From assembly GCA_025331435.1 (NCBI GenBank), contig JAIWNI010000050.1:124001-188000 (forward strand): DNA of 64,000 nucleotides, written 5' to 3'. Source of the stretch: Choanephora cucurbitarum (taxonomy: Eukaryota > Mucoromycota > Mucoromycetes > Mucorales > Choanephoraceae). Of the stretch, positions 21,200-33,810 are shown one piece after another. Numbering within the stretch: position 1 is the first letter of the stretch; every line of letters begins with the position of its first letter. The position numbers were made by a program, and so were the translations under genes. The notes under the pieces are model-generated. The model saw nothing but the letters and a program-made list of their open reading frames with translations, had not been told where the DNA came from and did not search any database.

Positions 21200-24100
21200 T
21201 GTAGCAAATTAAGAAAAAAGAGAGAGAAAAAGGTAAACGGTTAAACAAAGAAAGGCAAAATAGTTTAAATACCACTCTTTTTTCTATAAAAAGAAACTTG
21301 ATCAAAGAATATTCCCCTTTTTTTCAATCACTGTCTCTGTATTGTGTTTATGCAATTTAGTTTTGACAATACAACGGATTTAGTTAGAGGAAAACGGTCT
21401 AGAGAAACACATGGTATATAGACACGTTTACTTCTTTATTTTGTCCCTTATGTTTATCCTCAATAAATTCTTAAATGCCTTCAACATAGTTAGCTTATTT
21501 TTCCTAATAAGAGATAAAGAGTGTATAGGTAACACTGTTATCTAATTATGAGGAAAAGGGAAACAAGAGTCTCTTTTGATTTATTATAGTAGCTTTTTTT
21601 TTGCGCAGACATAGTTGGTATGATACAATCGATCATCAGCCTTTTTTTGGATTTTCAGCCCAATTTGATTTTCTTTGTATGTTTGGCTATGGAAGATCTT
21701 CTTTTTCTCTCACACACCTTTTTTTTTGTTTAAGGGGAGAACAAATCAAAAGAAGAAGTATTAGCCCATACAGAACATGATTCCATTGAAGGCTTTATTC
21801 CTAAAAACAATGATCGTACCATTGCCATAAAAAGAAAACAAAAGCTTTTTTTTCTTTTGACATTGTTTGTACTTTTGAAGGGAGACACACACACACAAAA
21901 AGTGAGCAAGGATAAAGACAAATCGTTACTGCTCGTATGTCATGAGGTAGAATGCTTCTTTTCGCCGCTTTTACTATCATCCCCTCTCCCTCCTCAATGT
22001 TGATTATATAGTACATTGTTCTCGTTCCAATCAAGAAGCATGGTCATATTGTTTTTGTTCCGGTCCGTCTGACTGAATTGGTCTATTCTATTGTTTGATA
22101 GCACAAGTGGCGAAATAAATGGTTATGAAAAAGAAAAAAAGTGGGAATTTCTTTGATAAAGTCATAACAAACCATAAAAAGGAATGCCAATGCACACAGC
22201 ATACATCATTCTATCTAACTCCCTTTTTTTGCAAATCTTTGTAGAACGCAAAAAGAAGCTGATCACACTCAAATAATTGAAAGAAACAAACTATTCGAAG
22301 ATCCCTAGCTGATTATAAATATATCAATATGCTAACCGAAGAAAAGAAACCCCGTTAGCTATTGTTGTTTACAGAATATGAGGCAAAAGTGGGTCTAAAG
22401 TACTAAAATTGTTTTGTAGAGAAGAAACCTGTTTACTGCTAGTAATGATCTTATGCGTTCAAATTGACTGAGAAAGAAAGCCTTTTAATTTCATTTTCAA
22501 GTGTCTCCTAAATCCGTGTCAAAGCACTAAAGTTGTCAACACGATTTATCTGATCATTTTGATTTGCAGAAATTTCTTCCAAGAAAGAAAAAAAAAAGGA
22601 GACTATCCTTGCATCTAAAGAAAAAAGAATTGACTATTTTATTATTTCTCAAAGACATTGCTCCTATAACTCGGAAAGTTTCTTTATCTTTAAAAGGGGA
22701 AACAACAATTCTAAAAGGGAGACTTGACTTAATTACTTTTGAGTTTGATTTATGCAATGTCTAACTTTCTTTCTTTAGAAAAGAAGGGGGGGATACAAAA
22801 TGGCCAATGAAGCGCACATATCTTAAACTTTAACCATAAATAGAAATCACAATACAGAAATGGGAATACAAGTTTCTTTCAAACTGTATTTCTGCCAAGC
22901 GTTAGGATATAACCATGAAGAAACGCTAGATGAGCTATAGGCAAAGAAGGCTGACTATAGTAACCTGACGTTTCTATCAGCCTCAACATTCTTGAGCTTG
23001 TCGTTTTCCGCGATTTTCAATTTTTCTTGTTTCGTTATTGCATTAATGACATTTTCTTATAATCATTCAATAAACACTTTAAAAAAAGAAGAAAAGCTAA
23101 GCCTATGCAAATAATATTAAAGGCTTAGAGCAAAATGGCTAAGCTTTTCTCTTAAACAAAAACAAATGCTAATAATAGCAATGTAAGTAGGGTAAAAAAA
23201 AAAACTCGTAAAGAACACACTACTTGAATCAGAAAGCCTTGGAACTCAAGTATGATGTTGATACTTAATTGAGCACTATATAGAAAAGAGATATAGTCTT
23301 TTCTTCTGTCGATTCAAATGATGATTTGACTTGGTCATTCTAATTTAACAATGGTTCCTAATTTGACTTCAAATGAATCAACACGATTTATAAGACTATT
23401 AGACAAAAATGAAGATACACTGACGACAATTTATGCACCAATTGGAACAAATGCAGGAGTGATTTCACTGCTTTATATGTTGAAAGAGAACATAGAATTG
23501 TATCTTTTACTATATCTATTTCGTATATGGTACATCAACTGACTGCTCCTTATTAGTTGAATCACACACAGAAATATGTTGCTTCAGAACAAAGGTGAAG
23601 GAATCCCGTTTGTTATTGTAAGGAATAGAAACCTTAAGGAAAAAAAAAACTTGTTTAGTCAATGATGAAAAGAATTGACTTCAAGTTCCACTCTTTTGCT
23701 CAAACGATGAGATATAGAATCACTATACATCTTTGATGCATACAGCTTTGTCAAGTAGAAATTATGGGATATTCTTTACGTAATTGTACGATCTTATTTA
23801 GTTTAATTTCTTTTTCTCTTTCTAAGTCTGATTATGTTTTGCTCATAACAAGTGTCTATCATAATGTAGTCAGTCTCTTTTTTTTTGCTTTCATCCCCAA
23901 AAGACATATGAATCACTCAAGTCTGATTAAACACATTCAAAAGCACTCTTGAAGTCCTTTTGTTAGAGAAGAAATTTATTTGAAGAATTCAGAAGAGGCA
24001 AATAAGAAAAAGGAAAGGAATGCAACAAGAGGCTGATGTAAGCTAAATTTGTTGCGCTTAGCAAGCAGCTTATGAACATGTAGTAGGCTATGTTTGGTGA

Positions 24101-24573
24101 GGATTTAACTTTTATGATTGGTTGTTAGTTGTCGAAATTTAACTTTCGGGCGAAATGTAACATTATGGTAGAATAACGCAAGAAGAGAAGATGCAGAAGT
24201 TGCATAAGACTAGGACAAAAGCTGGTTCATATTTATATTTAGTAAGTTATTGAAACCACAAGAAACCCTTAAGAACTCAGCAATGTACTGAGTTGAATGA
24301 AGTCGTATCACTAGTTTCTCTTCTTAAACTTGATCAAGAATTATCAAAAAACAGAAAGACACTCTAGGTAGTCATGCTACAGTTGCTTACTACCGTAAAC
24401 AAAAAAACAATATGCTTTTGAACTCAAGCCTTCAGTTGAAGATAACCAAGCACAAATGATGTATGCTACTAGATGCATTCATGTTTAGACACGCATAATT
24501 TGTGAACTTACTCTATCAAGTTTCTCAACTACACTTTCATTTTTTTTTCCTTTTTCATTAATAAAAGAAAATC
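21200..24573. other. 3.4 kb AT-rich intergenic region
   Basis: No coding frame with recognisable domains, no tRNA-like structure and no obvious repeats beyond A/T and GA tracts. The left part must hold the promoter of the WC-2-like gene, the right part that of the PDCD7-like gene. Confidence 0.5.
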
Positions 24574-25441
24574 ATGTCACTTGTAGAGACCAAGAGACGC
24601 CTAGCAGAAGCTATAGAACTTTATGACAACTTGAAACAAGAGATCGATCAAAAGGATCTCGACTCATATGCAGATGATGAGTGGCATCAGTTCTTGAGCC
24701 GTTTGGGTTATCAAACAGTGAGTCCTATAATCAAAAACTTGCTTCTCGACATAGCTTTTTTTTTTAAACATGATAGAATAGGCTCAACTGATTCAAACAA
24801 GTAAGCAGCTTGACGATCCACACCTGTTAAGCTTATTGAAAAGAAAGCAAGCTAAACTTAAGCGACACAGTGAATGGCGAAAACGCCACAAGAAACGAGC
24901 GCGTCTTCATAAACTACAAGAGGCAAGACGAAGTGAGCGATGGGTCATGGAGACCACGATGGCCGTTAGCATGGCACCGACTCATCAACAAAAGCCGACT
25001 GAAAAGGAAACAAAAGAAGACAACCTAAAGCACAAAATCAAGAAGGCATCTGGCATTTTGCGTCAGTTGATTCTCTTACGTCAACTGAGACGGAAGAGAC
25101 TAGAAGCAAAAGGGCACTTCTTTGCTGAGAGTGGTAATCAATTCTTTGACCAAGTCAAGGCTTGGCATGAACAGGAAGAGGAAAAGAAAAATGAGCCAAC
25201 ATCAGACAGTCTAGTTGTTCATCCTCAAGACAGTTGGCAACATATAAAGCTCGACTTAAATGCTTATGCCTATTGGTGTGCTGCAGAGAAAAGCACAGAC
25301 GATTTACTTGATATACGTAGGCAATGGGATCGCTATATCAATCATGATGGCCATCATCAAGACACATATCAAAAAGTACCACCTGTCTTTGTTACTCCTT
25401 CGCCACCTGCAAATGCAGTATGGGCTTCGTATTTACTATAG
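24574..25441 (+). CDS. PDCD7 / U11-U12 59K homologue, minor spliceosome protein (267 aa)
   Basis: Exons 24574-24717 and 24782-25441 (GT-AG intron of 64 nt) give 267 aa. The middle is very basic and helical (KRKQAKLKRHSEWRKRHKKR; LRQLILLRQLRRKRLEAKG). The C-terminus has DDLLDIRRQWDRYI, then VPPVFVTPSPPANAVWASYLL. From family knowledge human PDCD7 (U11/U12-59K) ends LIQIRHDWDQYL...VLPPLPSNDIWA, and the order R(R/H)xWDxYL - P.V.P.PP...W matches well. That protein belongs to the U11/U12 di-snRNP, which recognises U12-type introns. The shorter length reflects absence of the Pro-rich N-terminus of animal proteins. The gene ends tail to tail with misato, sharing a palindromic stop. Confidence 0.75.
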
Positions 25442-27311
25442 AATCATATCACTATTGTCATTTTCTGCATTATAAATATCATATAGCGTCATCAGCTTCT
25501 CTTTGGTATCAGCAAAGTCTTCTTGACTCAAACTAAATTCGCCTTGTGTGTATTCCCAAAAATCTTTTAGGTGAGTCTGTTGCAGGTGACGTATGTGTTG
25601 ATCGATTGTTGCCTTTAGTTGAGTGCCTGAAGCAAGATGGACAAGAGAAGGTATTTCTTCAGGAATTACCTCTTGCCCTATGGATGGGTCCAGGAGTCCT
25701 TCTTGATCAAATTGTTGGAGAATGCGCGGGAAGGAATCAGGAAGTGGAAGGGTGGATTCAAGGCTATAGCGTGATTGAAGTGGATCATTACCGTCTTTGA
25801 AGTTTGTATAAAGAGCCTCTAAATAAGGCTCTTGTTGCTGCATTTTGCTTGGTAATCCTCTGGCAACCACAACTTCTCCATAAATGACCTTATCCTCTTT
25901 TTCCTACATATTTTCAAAATAAAATCCTCAATCCTGTGTACATCTGCTTCTACCCCCAAAAGCTTACCGTTCTATTTAATAAAGGCATTATAGGTAATAA
26001 TTGCTTGGGCTGATTCAGTAAGTTTAGTGTATGATGATAGCCTTGTTTGGAAATAGGTAAAGGTAAACAAACAGACAACGAGGCAAGGTTGGTATTTCTA
26101 GCCCAGTTTAGTTTGCCTATCGTGTCTGCTAATGTCATCGGGTTTTGTTTGAGTCGATAAGGAAGTGAATTGGCCTCAATAGCAGCAGCAATGATAGCGC
26201 TTGTATGGTATCTTGAAAGCTCGTTAAATTTGAGAAATGGTGCTAGACCAGACTGTTGAACAGATTTTAAAGTAGGTGTATAAATGGGCACATAAAGCGA
26301 AGATAATTCAGATAATCTAGTAAGACTTAAAGATCGATTCAGCATGATCTTCTGCTTGTGACGCTAAAAAAATTAAGGTTGTTTAGTCTAGTTTCCCCCC
26401 TTTTCTTCGGTCTTGAGCAAAACAAATCTCTTTCTTTACTTTACCTCTGTTCTATGTTGAGCAAAAGAATCAGAAAGACCATAGGTAAGAATAGGTGTTT
26501 TTGCAAATTCGTCTCGAATGTTGTTAAGCAATCCTTCAGTAAATCCACCGAATCCATCATCGACATCAGTAAACAATTGAAATCCTTGAAGACTATCACA
26601 TTCCTCAACAAAGAAACGAAAGTTTTCTTCAAACGTCTCAGTCTCCTTTTCATTCTCAACATATGCTTGTCTACCAATTGTAAAGTTGTCAAAGGGTGTA
26701 ATTTCATTGTCCATCTGATGAGTAACAATGGGATTGATAGAACGAGGATGATAATAGATGCGATTGTAGTCTGACCAATTGTTTACCGAATCATTCAATT
26801 GGTCAAGTACGTCAGGATCCATGCAAACATCATTTTCGAGCTCCATGCGGTCAAGTTCTTGCTGATACTTGCTTTTGGATAAGCTTCGGTTGATACGGTG
26901 AATCCCTTGCTCCCAAAGAACACCAGGTTCTTCTCCTCCTGCAAGATCTCCACCAAAGAGCTTGTTGTACTTTTGCATAGAGCCAAACCCTCCTTTGAGA
27001 TCATAGATGAGGGTGCGAGGTGCGTATGTTGCCTCACCCTAATAAATATAAATGTTGAGTTATAGGCTACTTGAGGTCTGTCTGTCCTTACATTGGCTGT
27101 TTCACCTTGTCTGTACAAAACTTGATGATCTATTTCATCTTTTTCAGTTGATCTCGAGAAATACTCCTCCTAATAAACACAAGTATTTAGGTTGTCTATT
27201 TGTGACTCCAAAAGGTAAAGAAGCAGATCGGGCTATTACCTGAGCATTCCAAAAGTGAGTACCAACGTGATTAGCTATAGAGCCTAGTTGAAGTGTAATG
27301 ATTTCGCGCAT
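25436..27311 (-). CDS. DML1: Misato/DML1 family tubulin-like protein (535 aa)
   Basis: Five exons (27311-27240, 27169-27092, 27038-26445, 26363-25968, 25903-25436) give 535 aa in one frame. It starts MREIITLQLGSIANHVGTHFWN, which is the misato N-terminal signature resembling tubulin (REI..LQ.G...N..G..FW). Further family blocks: HQVLYRQGE; APRTLIYDLKGGFGS; NDVCMDPDVLD; WSDYNRIYYHPRS; FEENFRFFVEECDSLQGFQLFTDVDDGFGGFTEG. The last is the conserved misato version of the tubulin glycine-rich loop region. In yeast DML1 is essential for mitochondrial DNA inheritance; animal misato acts in mitochondrial morphology and chaperonin-tubulin biology. Confidence 0.92.
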
Positions 27312-27517
27312 AACGAAAAAAAAAAATAAGGTAATGAGAAGAGGTTATTCAAAATCTATCTCAGTCAACTATAGTTTCTGTCTGAGTCTGTCGAAATGAA
27401 GGACCGTAACAACCACAACTGCTTATGAGGAACAAAACATGCCGCATTTTGAGCCATTTATTATGGTGTTTTTATTAGTAAAGTTATATAGTTTTCAGCT
27501 TGAGAAATGTTGCAATC

Positions 27518-28439
27518 TCAAGCTCGATAACGGCTTGATCTCTTGTTTTTTTGTTTTGCTTCAAGTGTTTCATCACGATTGAATTGCGAGTTATAGCTTC
27601 GTTTTCGGTCATCGAGTACATCGGGTTCTTGTTGATCATCAAGAAATAAGCTCTTCAATCGAGCTTGCTCAGCTCTTTCTCTTTCTAGTCGCTTAGCTCG
27701 AAGTTCGTCTATAGTCAAAGTCTTTTCCTTCTCTTTTGATTTTCCTTCTGATCTCTTTTTACGATCTTCCTTGTGCTTTTTCTTTTGCGATTTCGAAATG
27801 TACTCTAAAGGATCTTCAATCAGCCGAATGCTCTCTCGCTTTCGTTTGTACTTTTGATCGTCTTTCTTGTCTTGTTTGCTCTTGAACTTGTACTGATCTC
27901 TGTATTTTTCGTCTGATTGTTTTGATCGTGTATACCAAGGTTGATCCTCTGATAAGCAATAAGTTTTACATGCTCTGTAACAAAAAGAAAGTAAGCCTAC
28001 CTTTGCTTGCCCCCTTATCGAGATACATGGTCAGCTGTCTGTCCTGTTTATCTTGTTGAGCTTTCTTTTCTGCTTCATGTTCGTCATTTGTTGAATTCTC
28101 TTGAAGGTCTTGAAACAGATTGACATGCTGGATCACTGTTTGTTGTTGTTCAGCCGGTAAGTGGGCGTTTGCTCTTTTTCGCAGTAGATCAAGTCTTGCT
28201 TCACTTTCCTATTAGCAACTCTTTAGAAATGGTTTATGTCTTCTACATTATACTTACTGCTAAAATGACTTTTTCTTGTTTCTTTTTTGCTTCTTCTTCT
28301 GCCTTCGCTTCGTCTTGGCGTACTCTTTCTACATTGTCCTTATTATAGACATGCCAGCTTCAAGTTTTCGTTAATTGTGAATTGACAAAGCATATGAATG
28401 GCTGTATCTTACTTACCTCTTATGATGAAGGATATTCAT
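27518..28439 (-). CDS. LENG1-like CIR_N domain protein (253 aa)
   Basis: Exons 28439-28417, 28357-28258, 28208-28001 and 27948-27518 give 253 aa, close to human LENG1 (264 aa). The N-terminus [20 protein letters not shown] then [10 protein letters not shown] is the CIR_N motif (human LENG1 begins [24 protein letters not shown]). Further conserved points are [42 protein letters not shown] and [10 protein letters not shown] near the end. The protein is highly charged and probably nuclear. Proteins with this domain associate with spliceosomes or corepressors, so a splicing-related role is inferred, not shown. It lies in tandem upstream of misato with 206 bp between them. Confidence 0.8.
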
Positions 28440-28738
28440 GCTGTTAAGCTTTATTAAAAAAATAAAATGAAAGGACTTCAAAAATTATAAGCTGCATAGA
28501 ATTACACTCTCTTTTGTGTGTAAATATAGGCGCTCAAACAAGAATGGGGTTACACACATGCTTCTACGCTTCCAAACAATCTGTTTCAAGCTGCTAAAGA
28601 TTAGGTAATATTTATTTTGGCGTTTCTCTCCTTGAAATGTCGTTTCCTTAACAGGTTTTTTTTTGCATTTTATTTTACTATTTATACAAGCATTTCTTTC
28701 TTTCTGTCTTTCTCTCTTTTTTTTTGTACTTGATTTCA

Positions 28739-30743
28739 ATGTCTGAAAACATAATGGCGACACCTCTATACCATCAGCGGTCTCATTCCATGCCTGTAGG
28801 ACATGGCTTTATAGAGTAAAAGATAGGCAATTGCATAGTATCTTAGCATGCTAAGTTAAATCTTCTTTTTCATTGCAGTAATAACAATTCAACTATAAAC
28901 CATGGCAACATGTTTCATACAATGGATAATGTTCGCACATTTGATTTTAAAAGGTAATAGCTTAATCAACCCCACCCCTTGCTCTCTCCCCCCTTCTTTT
29001 CCCCTTTCTGTCTTTGATGCAGTGTTTAACCTTGAAATTTTAGATCCGCAGATTCTTCTGCACAAATAACAACAAATGAAGGATTTCCGCCTCCCATATC
29101 TAAATCAGTCAGCACGCATTTCCATGCACCTGCAAACAACAGTCATGAAAGCCACACTGTACCAGAGACTAATTTCTTTTGTCAGTCAAAACCAATTTAC
29201 CATTTATACGATTATAACAACAAAAACAGGTAGAAAAAATATTTTTTTTTAGGAGAGTGTATAACGTTTGTTGTCAACTGACTCACGTTTAATTTTAAGT
29301 TACCCCGCCATTTTAAATTGTAAGATGGATAGAGGCTTCTTTGTCTCTCAATCGCATTGGACTTGTTATCGTCGTAACTATTTCCAAGTCACTGCTTCTG
29401 TCGTTATTCCCGACCACACTGATCAAAGTAGTTATGCTCTCCAAGTTAGCCCAGACAAGCCGATGCAACCTATTCAGGAGTTTGCTGTTCAACTCAAGGC
29501 TTACACAACCACCACAACCACCACAAACAGCAACACAGTCCATTCTCTGCCTTCACCTTCAGACACACAGACTCCATTTGAAAGCCATCATGCTGTAAAA
29601 CCCATCACTTTGACTCAAATGACAGCAAAACGTGATAAAGGGCCTCAAAACGAACCCCCTATTCTGACCATCATCCCTTCAGATAGTGCATTTAACTGTG
29701 AGCAACTTTGTGTTACATTTGAACGATTGCAATTTCGTGTGGCCACTGCAAATAACGGAAAGCGTAGAGCATCTCAGCAATACTTTCGCCTTGCCTTTCA
29801 ACTATTAGCTCAATTGGAAGATGGCAGTCGACATGTCATATCAGAATGTTGTTCATCTCCATTGGTTGTCAGAGGACGTAGTCCAGGTCATTACAGCTCT
29901 GAACCTCAACGAGACTTGAAAAGGAAGAAAAAAATGAGTCCACCAGTCTTATCGGCACCTAGACAACCCTCTCCTTCTTCTGTTGTGATCAATAAAGCCA
30001 AAGACATGCTACCCTCACCTACACATTCCGCTGGCCATCCTCATATGCCTGTTCGAACTTTATCAGATGGTGTGCCTAGTTCAGGTACAGAAGGATCTTC
30101 TCCCTCGCCTCATTATTCGCATACGGCAACACTACCTCCTCCCCCTCCTCCTCCTCCTCAATATATCTATACACCACCTTCTATAGTCATGGATACAAGA
30201 CAACCTAATACAGCAGATGCGTCTCTTTCATCGCCTCCACCACCACCTCCACCACAGCACCAACAACCCTTAATACCAGCTTCTATTGTGAATTCTGCCT
30301 TCAGTCATCTTCATGCACGATCTCAAAGTGCAAATGACTCTGACTTCTTTGCTAGACAGCGCCAAAACATGAAGTATCCTTCTGTCCATCAAGAGAGCGG
30401 ACTGTTTGAATATAACGTAGGCATACAGAACGCACTTAGAAATTGGCAACAACAAGTGGTTCGACAGCGAACAGATTCTGCTACTACATTTGATTCATCC
30501 TATATGTCTTCTTCTACTACCAGCCATCAAGAACAAGGTAGATCGGGTACCCGGCCTGGAACGCCACTTCCCTACCAAAATCATACCATGTTTCAACATT
30601 CGCCAAATCCAATGGCTCATCATTGGTCACCCCGTCAGTCTCATTTTATGGAAGATAGCAAAATGAATCATCATCCTCAGCAAAATGGCTATGTCAATTC
30701 ACAAGAAGACTCAACTAAACTGTACCATTCGCCTACTCGATAA
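28739..30743 (+). CDS. Ndt80/PhoG-like transcription factor (593 aa)
   Basis: Exons 28739-28815, 28879-28953, 29044-29229 and 29300-30743 add to 1782 nt in one frame. Residues about 115-310 form the Ndt80/PhoG-type DNA-binding domain: ILNCKMDRGFF, DNWTCYRRNYF-like HWTCYRRNYFQVTASV, EFAVQLKA, LQFRVATANNGKRRASQQYF then FRLAFQL, and SPLVVRGRSPGHY. These are diagnostic blocks of the p53-like Ndt80 fold. The C-terminal half is disordered, rich in Pro and Ser with two poly-Pro runs. Family members control meiosis, secreted proteases or nutrient responses (Ndt80, XprG, VIB-1). The acceptor at 29299 is chosen because nearer ones lead into a stop. Intergenic distance to the convergent AFG1 gene is about 140 bp. 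Confidence 0.85.
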
Positions 30744-30880
30744 AGTATCCTTATATATTAACTATTCCGTATTTTATACTCTGTACTCCCCTCCCTCCTT
30801 TATTTTTTATATGAAATAATAATAAAAAAAATTCTAACCCCCATTGCTTCTCTCCTTCCCCTCCTTAAAAGGTTAATTTT

Positions 30881-32429
30881 TTATTGAATTTGCTTGAGCT
30901 CTTCTCGAACCCAGTCCTTACTTTGCATTTGAATTAACCTTGAAAGAGCTCTCTGGAAAGCAAAGGCTTCTTCTTGGCCTGTAAATAGAGGTGATGATAC
31001 ATCGGACACATCTAAACTGTCTCTGATATCCAACAACTCTTCTTCCATCTGCTCTCTGCCTTCTTCCGCATTGAAGATCTCCATAATGTTACTTTCGCCA
31101 CTGGCTACTAGTGTTACATGAGATTCATACATGGCATCAATAAATGTGATAAATCGACGTGCTTCAGCTCGATGCTTCATATTCATACGGGGAATATCTG
31201 TTAAGATAACTGTATGGAAATGCTTGACAATCTCTAAATAATCAGCTGCACTGAGTGGTTGAGCACAGACATCAGCAAACCGTAATTTGGCTACACCGTC
31301 CACTTGATTAGGTATCGTCAGTGTACGAGAGAGAAAATGAAGATCCATGGGCGCCATCGGCTTATCATGTGTCAGGATACGTGTGATCTCGGCCATCTTT
31401 TGGTCTGTTTGTCTGTCGAGAGGATAAAAGTAGACATGTGATTGAGCTCGCTCGATCTTTCGATAGTCTGTGCCTGAATCTAGACAAAGAACCTGACAAC
31501 GGTCCATCAAGAGGTCAATGCACGGTAGAAAGGAGACACGCTGGATACCATTTTTGTAAAGTTCGGTAGGGTGTCTGTTAGAGGTAGTGACGAGCACAAC
31601 ACCACGCTTAAAGAGTTCTTCGAATAAGTTACGCAAAATCATGGCATCAGCAATGTCCGTCACTTGAAATTCATCAAAACACAACACATAGGCTTCTTTG
31701 ACAAGGTCGTCTGCAATAGGCGAAAGTGGTTCGGCTAAAGATGGAAACTTTGTTTTGATCTGATGCATTCGCTGATGAACATCCAGCATGAATGCATGGA
31801 AGTGAACACGCCGCTTACGAGTGATAGGCAATGAATCGAAAAAGAGATCCATGACCATTGTTTTGCCAGTACCCACATTACCATAGACATAAAGTGATTT
31901 AGGAACTTTCTTTAGTGCATCCTTTGTGCTAGATTGTTTCGAGCCGAACCATTTGTTCCACTAATCCTATCATTTTAGTTGGTTGATGGAAAAAGAGCTA
32001 TCTTGTCTTTACTTACAGCGCTTGTTTGCTTGGGTGTATATTGTTGAGGCACGTAATGCTGGATTGTATGCCATAGGTCGTCCAATTTCTCAATGACTTC
32101 TCTTTGTCCTAAATCAGGTCGAACAGTTGCTCCGGGTCCTGTAGTGATCTCATCGTAACGTCTTAATGGTGATACTGTTCAAAAAATCGAGAAGAAAATA
32201 AGTTGAGACCGAGCTGCTAAAGAAAGAAGACAAAACTAATTGACTTACCATTGGTTAATTTGGGTAGTTCCTCTTTGACTGATGGGTATGAGTTTGTAAC
32301 AGGTGTTGCTGCTAATGTCGATTGCCATCGATGGCATGAGTAAGTAAGGGACAGTCTGGCTGTAGTAGGGCGGGTACAGATTACTCTGCATTGTCTATAT
32401 AAAATTCTTTTTGATGCTGCTCGGAACAT
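30881..32429 (-). CDS. AFG1: AFG1/LACE1-type mitochondrial AAA ATPase (472 aa)
   Basis: Exons 32429-32249, 32174-32017 and 31960-30881 encode 472 aa. The first 40 residues are rich in Arg/Ser/Thr without acids (MFRAASKRILYRQCRVICTR), a mitochondrial presequence. Then LYVYGNVGTGKTMVMDLF (Walker A), RRVHFHAFMLDVH, EAYVLCFDEFQVTDIADAMIL (Walker B), VVLVTTSNRHPTELYKNGIQR (sensor region) and ADYLEIVKHFHTVILTDIPRM/ARRFITFIDAMYE are standard AFG1 blocks. The protein is an inner-membrane-associated factor that helps turnover and assembly of respiratory-chain subunits. Confidence 0.93.
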
Positions 32430-33427
32430 TGTCTATCAGTCGAGAAAAGTTACTTCTAAAGAAAAAGAAAACTGGAAAAAGGTACAGTAAGTGGAGTAAA
32501 TAGAAAAATGGACACGGAAGAAAGTCTATCCCGGTAATTACTACTGGTCATCATGATAAACGTTTTTCCAGAGAGAAAAAAAGCGGGGTAAAGGTGTAAA
32601 CTACTGGCTACCCTTTAGGTCCATGTATTACATAAGGAACAAATACAATCTAAGTCTCATAATCCAATGACCGTAAATTGGTCCTGTCTTTGATGAAACA
32701 TGGCCAAAAGAGAGATAGATCAATAAAGAAAATAGATTAAAGTCTATTAAAAAGACGAATTGAATGAAACAAATGATCAGCATATGTTACTTTTGATCAG
32801 ATTATCATTTGCAGTGCTTGTCATGGGGAATTTCTATTCTTGAGCCAAGAGAATTGGTATGCTGCTCAATAACATACCATATAAGAGTTTAAGCGAAATG
32901 ACGTAGGAACTTATTAAACTAAACACCTTTCTTTTACTAAGGAAAGAAGTTTAAGCTTTTCAAAAAGCATATAGATGAATATTAGGGCTATTGGTTTTGA
33001 ATATATACGCAACAGTGAAGGAGTTGTATTTCTTTATGGATTCAAGAGAAGTTTCAGAGGTAAAATCTTTTACTGTATGAGTCCCATTGTTTAATTACCT
33101 TGGCTGTTTTGATTTAGACTACAGTTAAATTAAATATCATGTGTACCCTCTCAATGACCATCATCAAACGTAATGTAAATGGGTGAACAAAGCTTTGTAT
33201 TTATGCCGGTGTGACTCCATCAGCTTGATCAGGAAGCATATTGGCTTCTCCTGTTCCGTGAAAGCAAACCACTTGGGTGTTTTGATCACTCTTACACACC
33301 CAAAAACGCCTATCTCATTTACTAGCCATAATATGAATTTTACCTGACTAACATCAGTTTTAAAATAAAGAAAGAGACAGATGGGTAATATTTATTCCTT
33401 TTTTATTACTTTCTTCTTTTCACACGG
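32430..33427. other. Intergenic region, about 1 kb
   Basis: Promoter side of AFG1 and downstream region of the small gene at 33.4-33.8 kb. No coding frame or RNA gene recognised. Confidence 0.5.
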
Positions 33428-33810
33428 CTAACGTAAATCGTTGTAGCGTCCGAGGTCTTCCCGGCCGGCTGTCATTGTAGGATAAGCTATTCTTTTCTTT
33501 TGCTGTAGTAGAAACTAGAGGAAGAAGTTCAGCCATCAACTCAAATGCATCGTATTCTTTGACACGCCTTCAATCTTACCTCTATCTGTCCTACATCGAC
33601 AAATGTAGGGATTTTGGGTGTGCCAGAAGGTGTGGCAATTTTGGCAGTCTGATGGTTTCCCTCAGTAAAGGTTGCACCTAAATCTCTGAGTGCAGCTAAT
33701 CTCTCGTTGCCTACTGGCATAGATCGAATATGCTTTGTTTTTAATCGCTCTTCATACATTGTGTTTTGCTCAATATCAGGATGAAAGTGGTTTGTAGATG
33801 ATTCAGTCAT
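33428..33810 (-). CDS. Small unrecognised protein (105 aa, two exons)
   Basis: Exon 1 33810-33580 starts MTESSTNHFHPDIEQNTMYE and reads RLAALRDLGATFTEG and PSGTPKIPTFVDVGQIE. A GT-AG intron of 65 nt leads to exon 2 33514-33428 ending PTMTAGREDLGRYNDLR. I do not recognise the family. The protein is soluble and slightly charged. An alternative acceptor 24 nt earlier gives another C-terminus (phase also open). Reality is supported by a compact, well-composed frame and good splice sites only. Confidence 0.45.
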
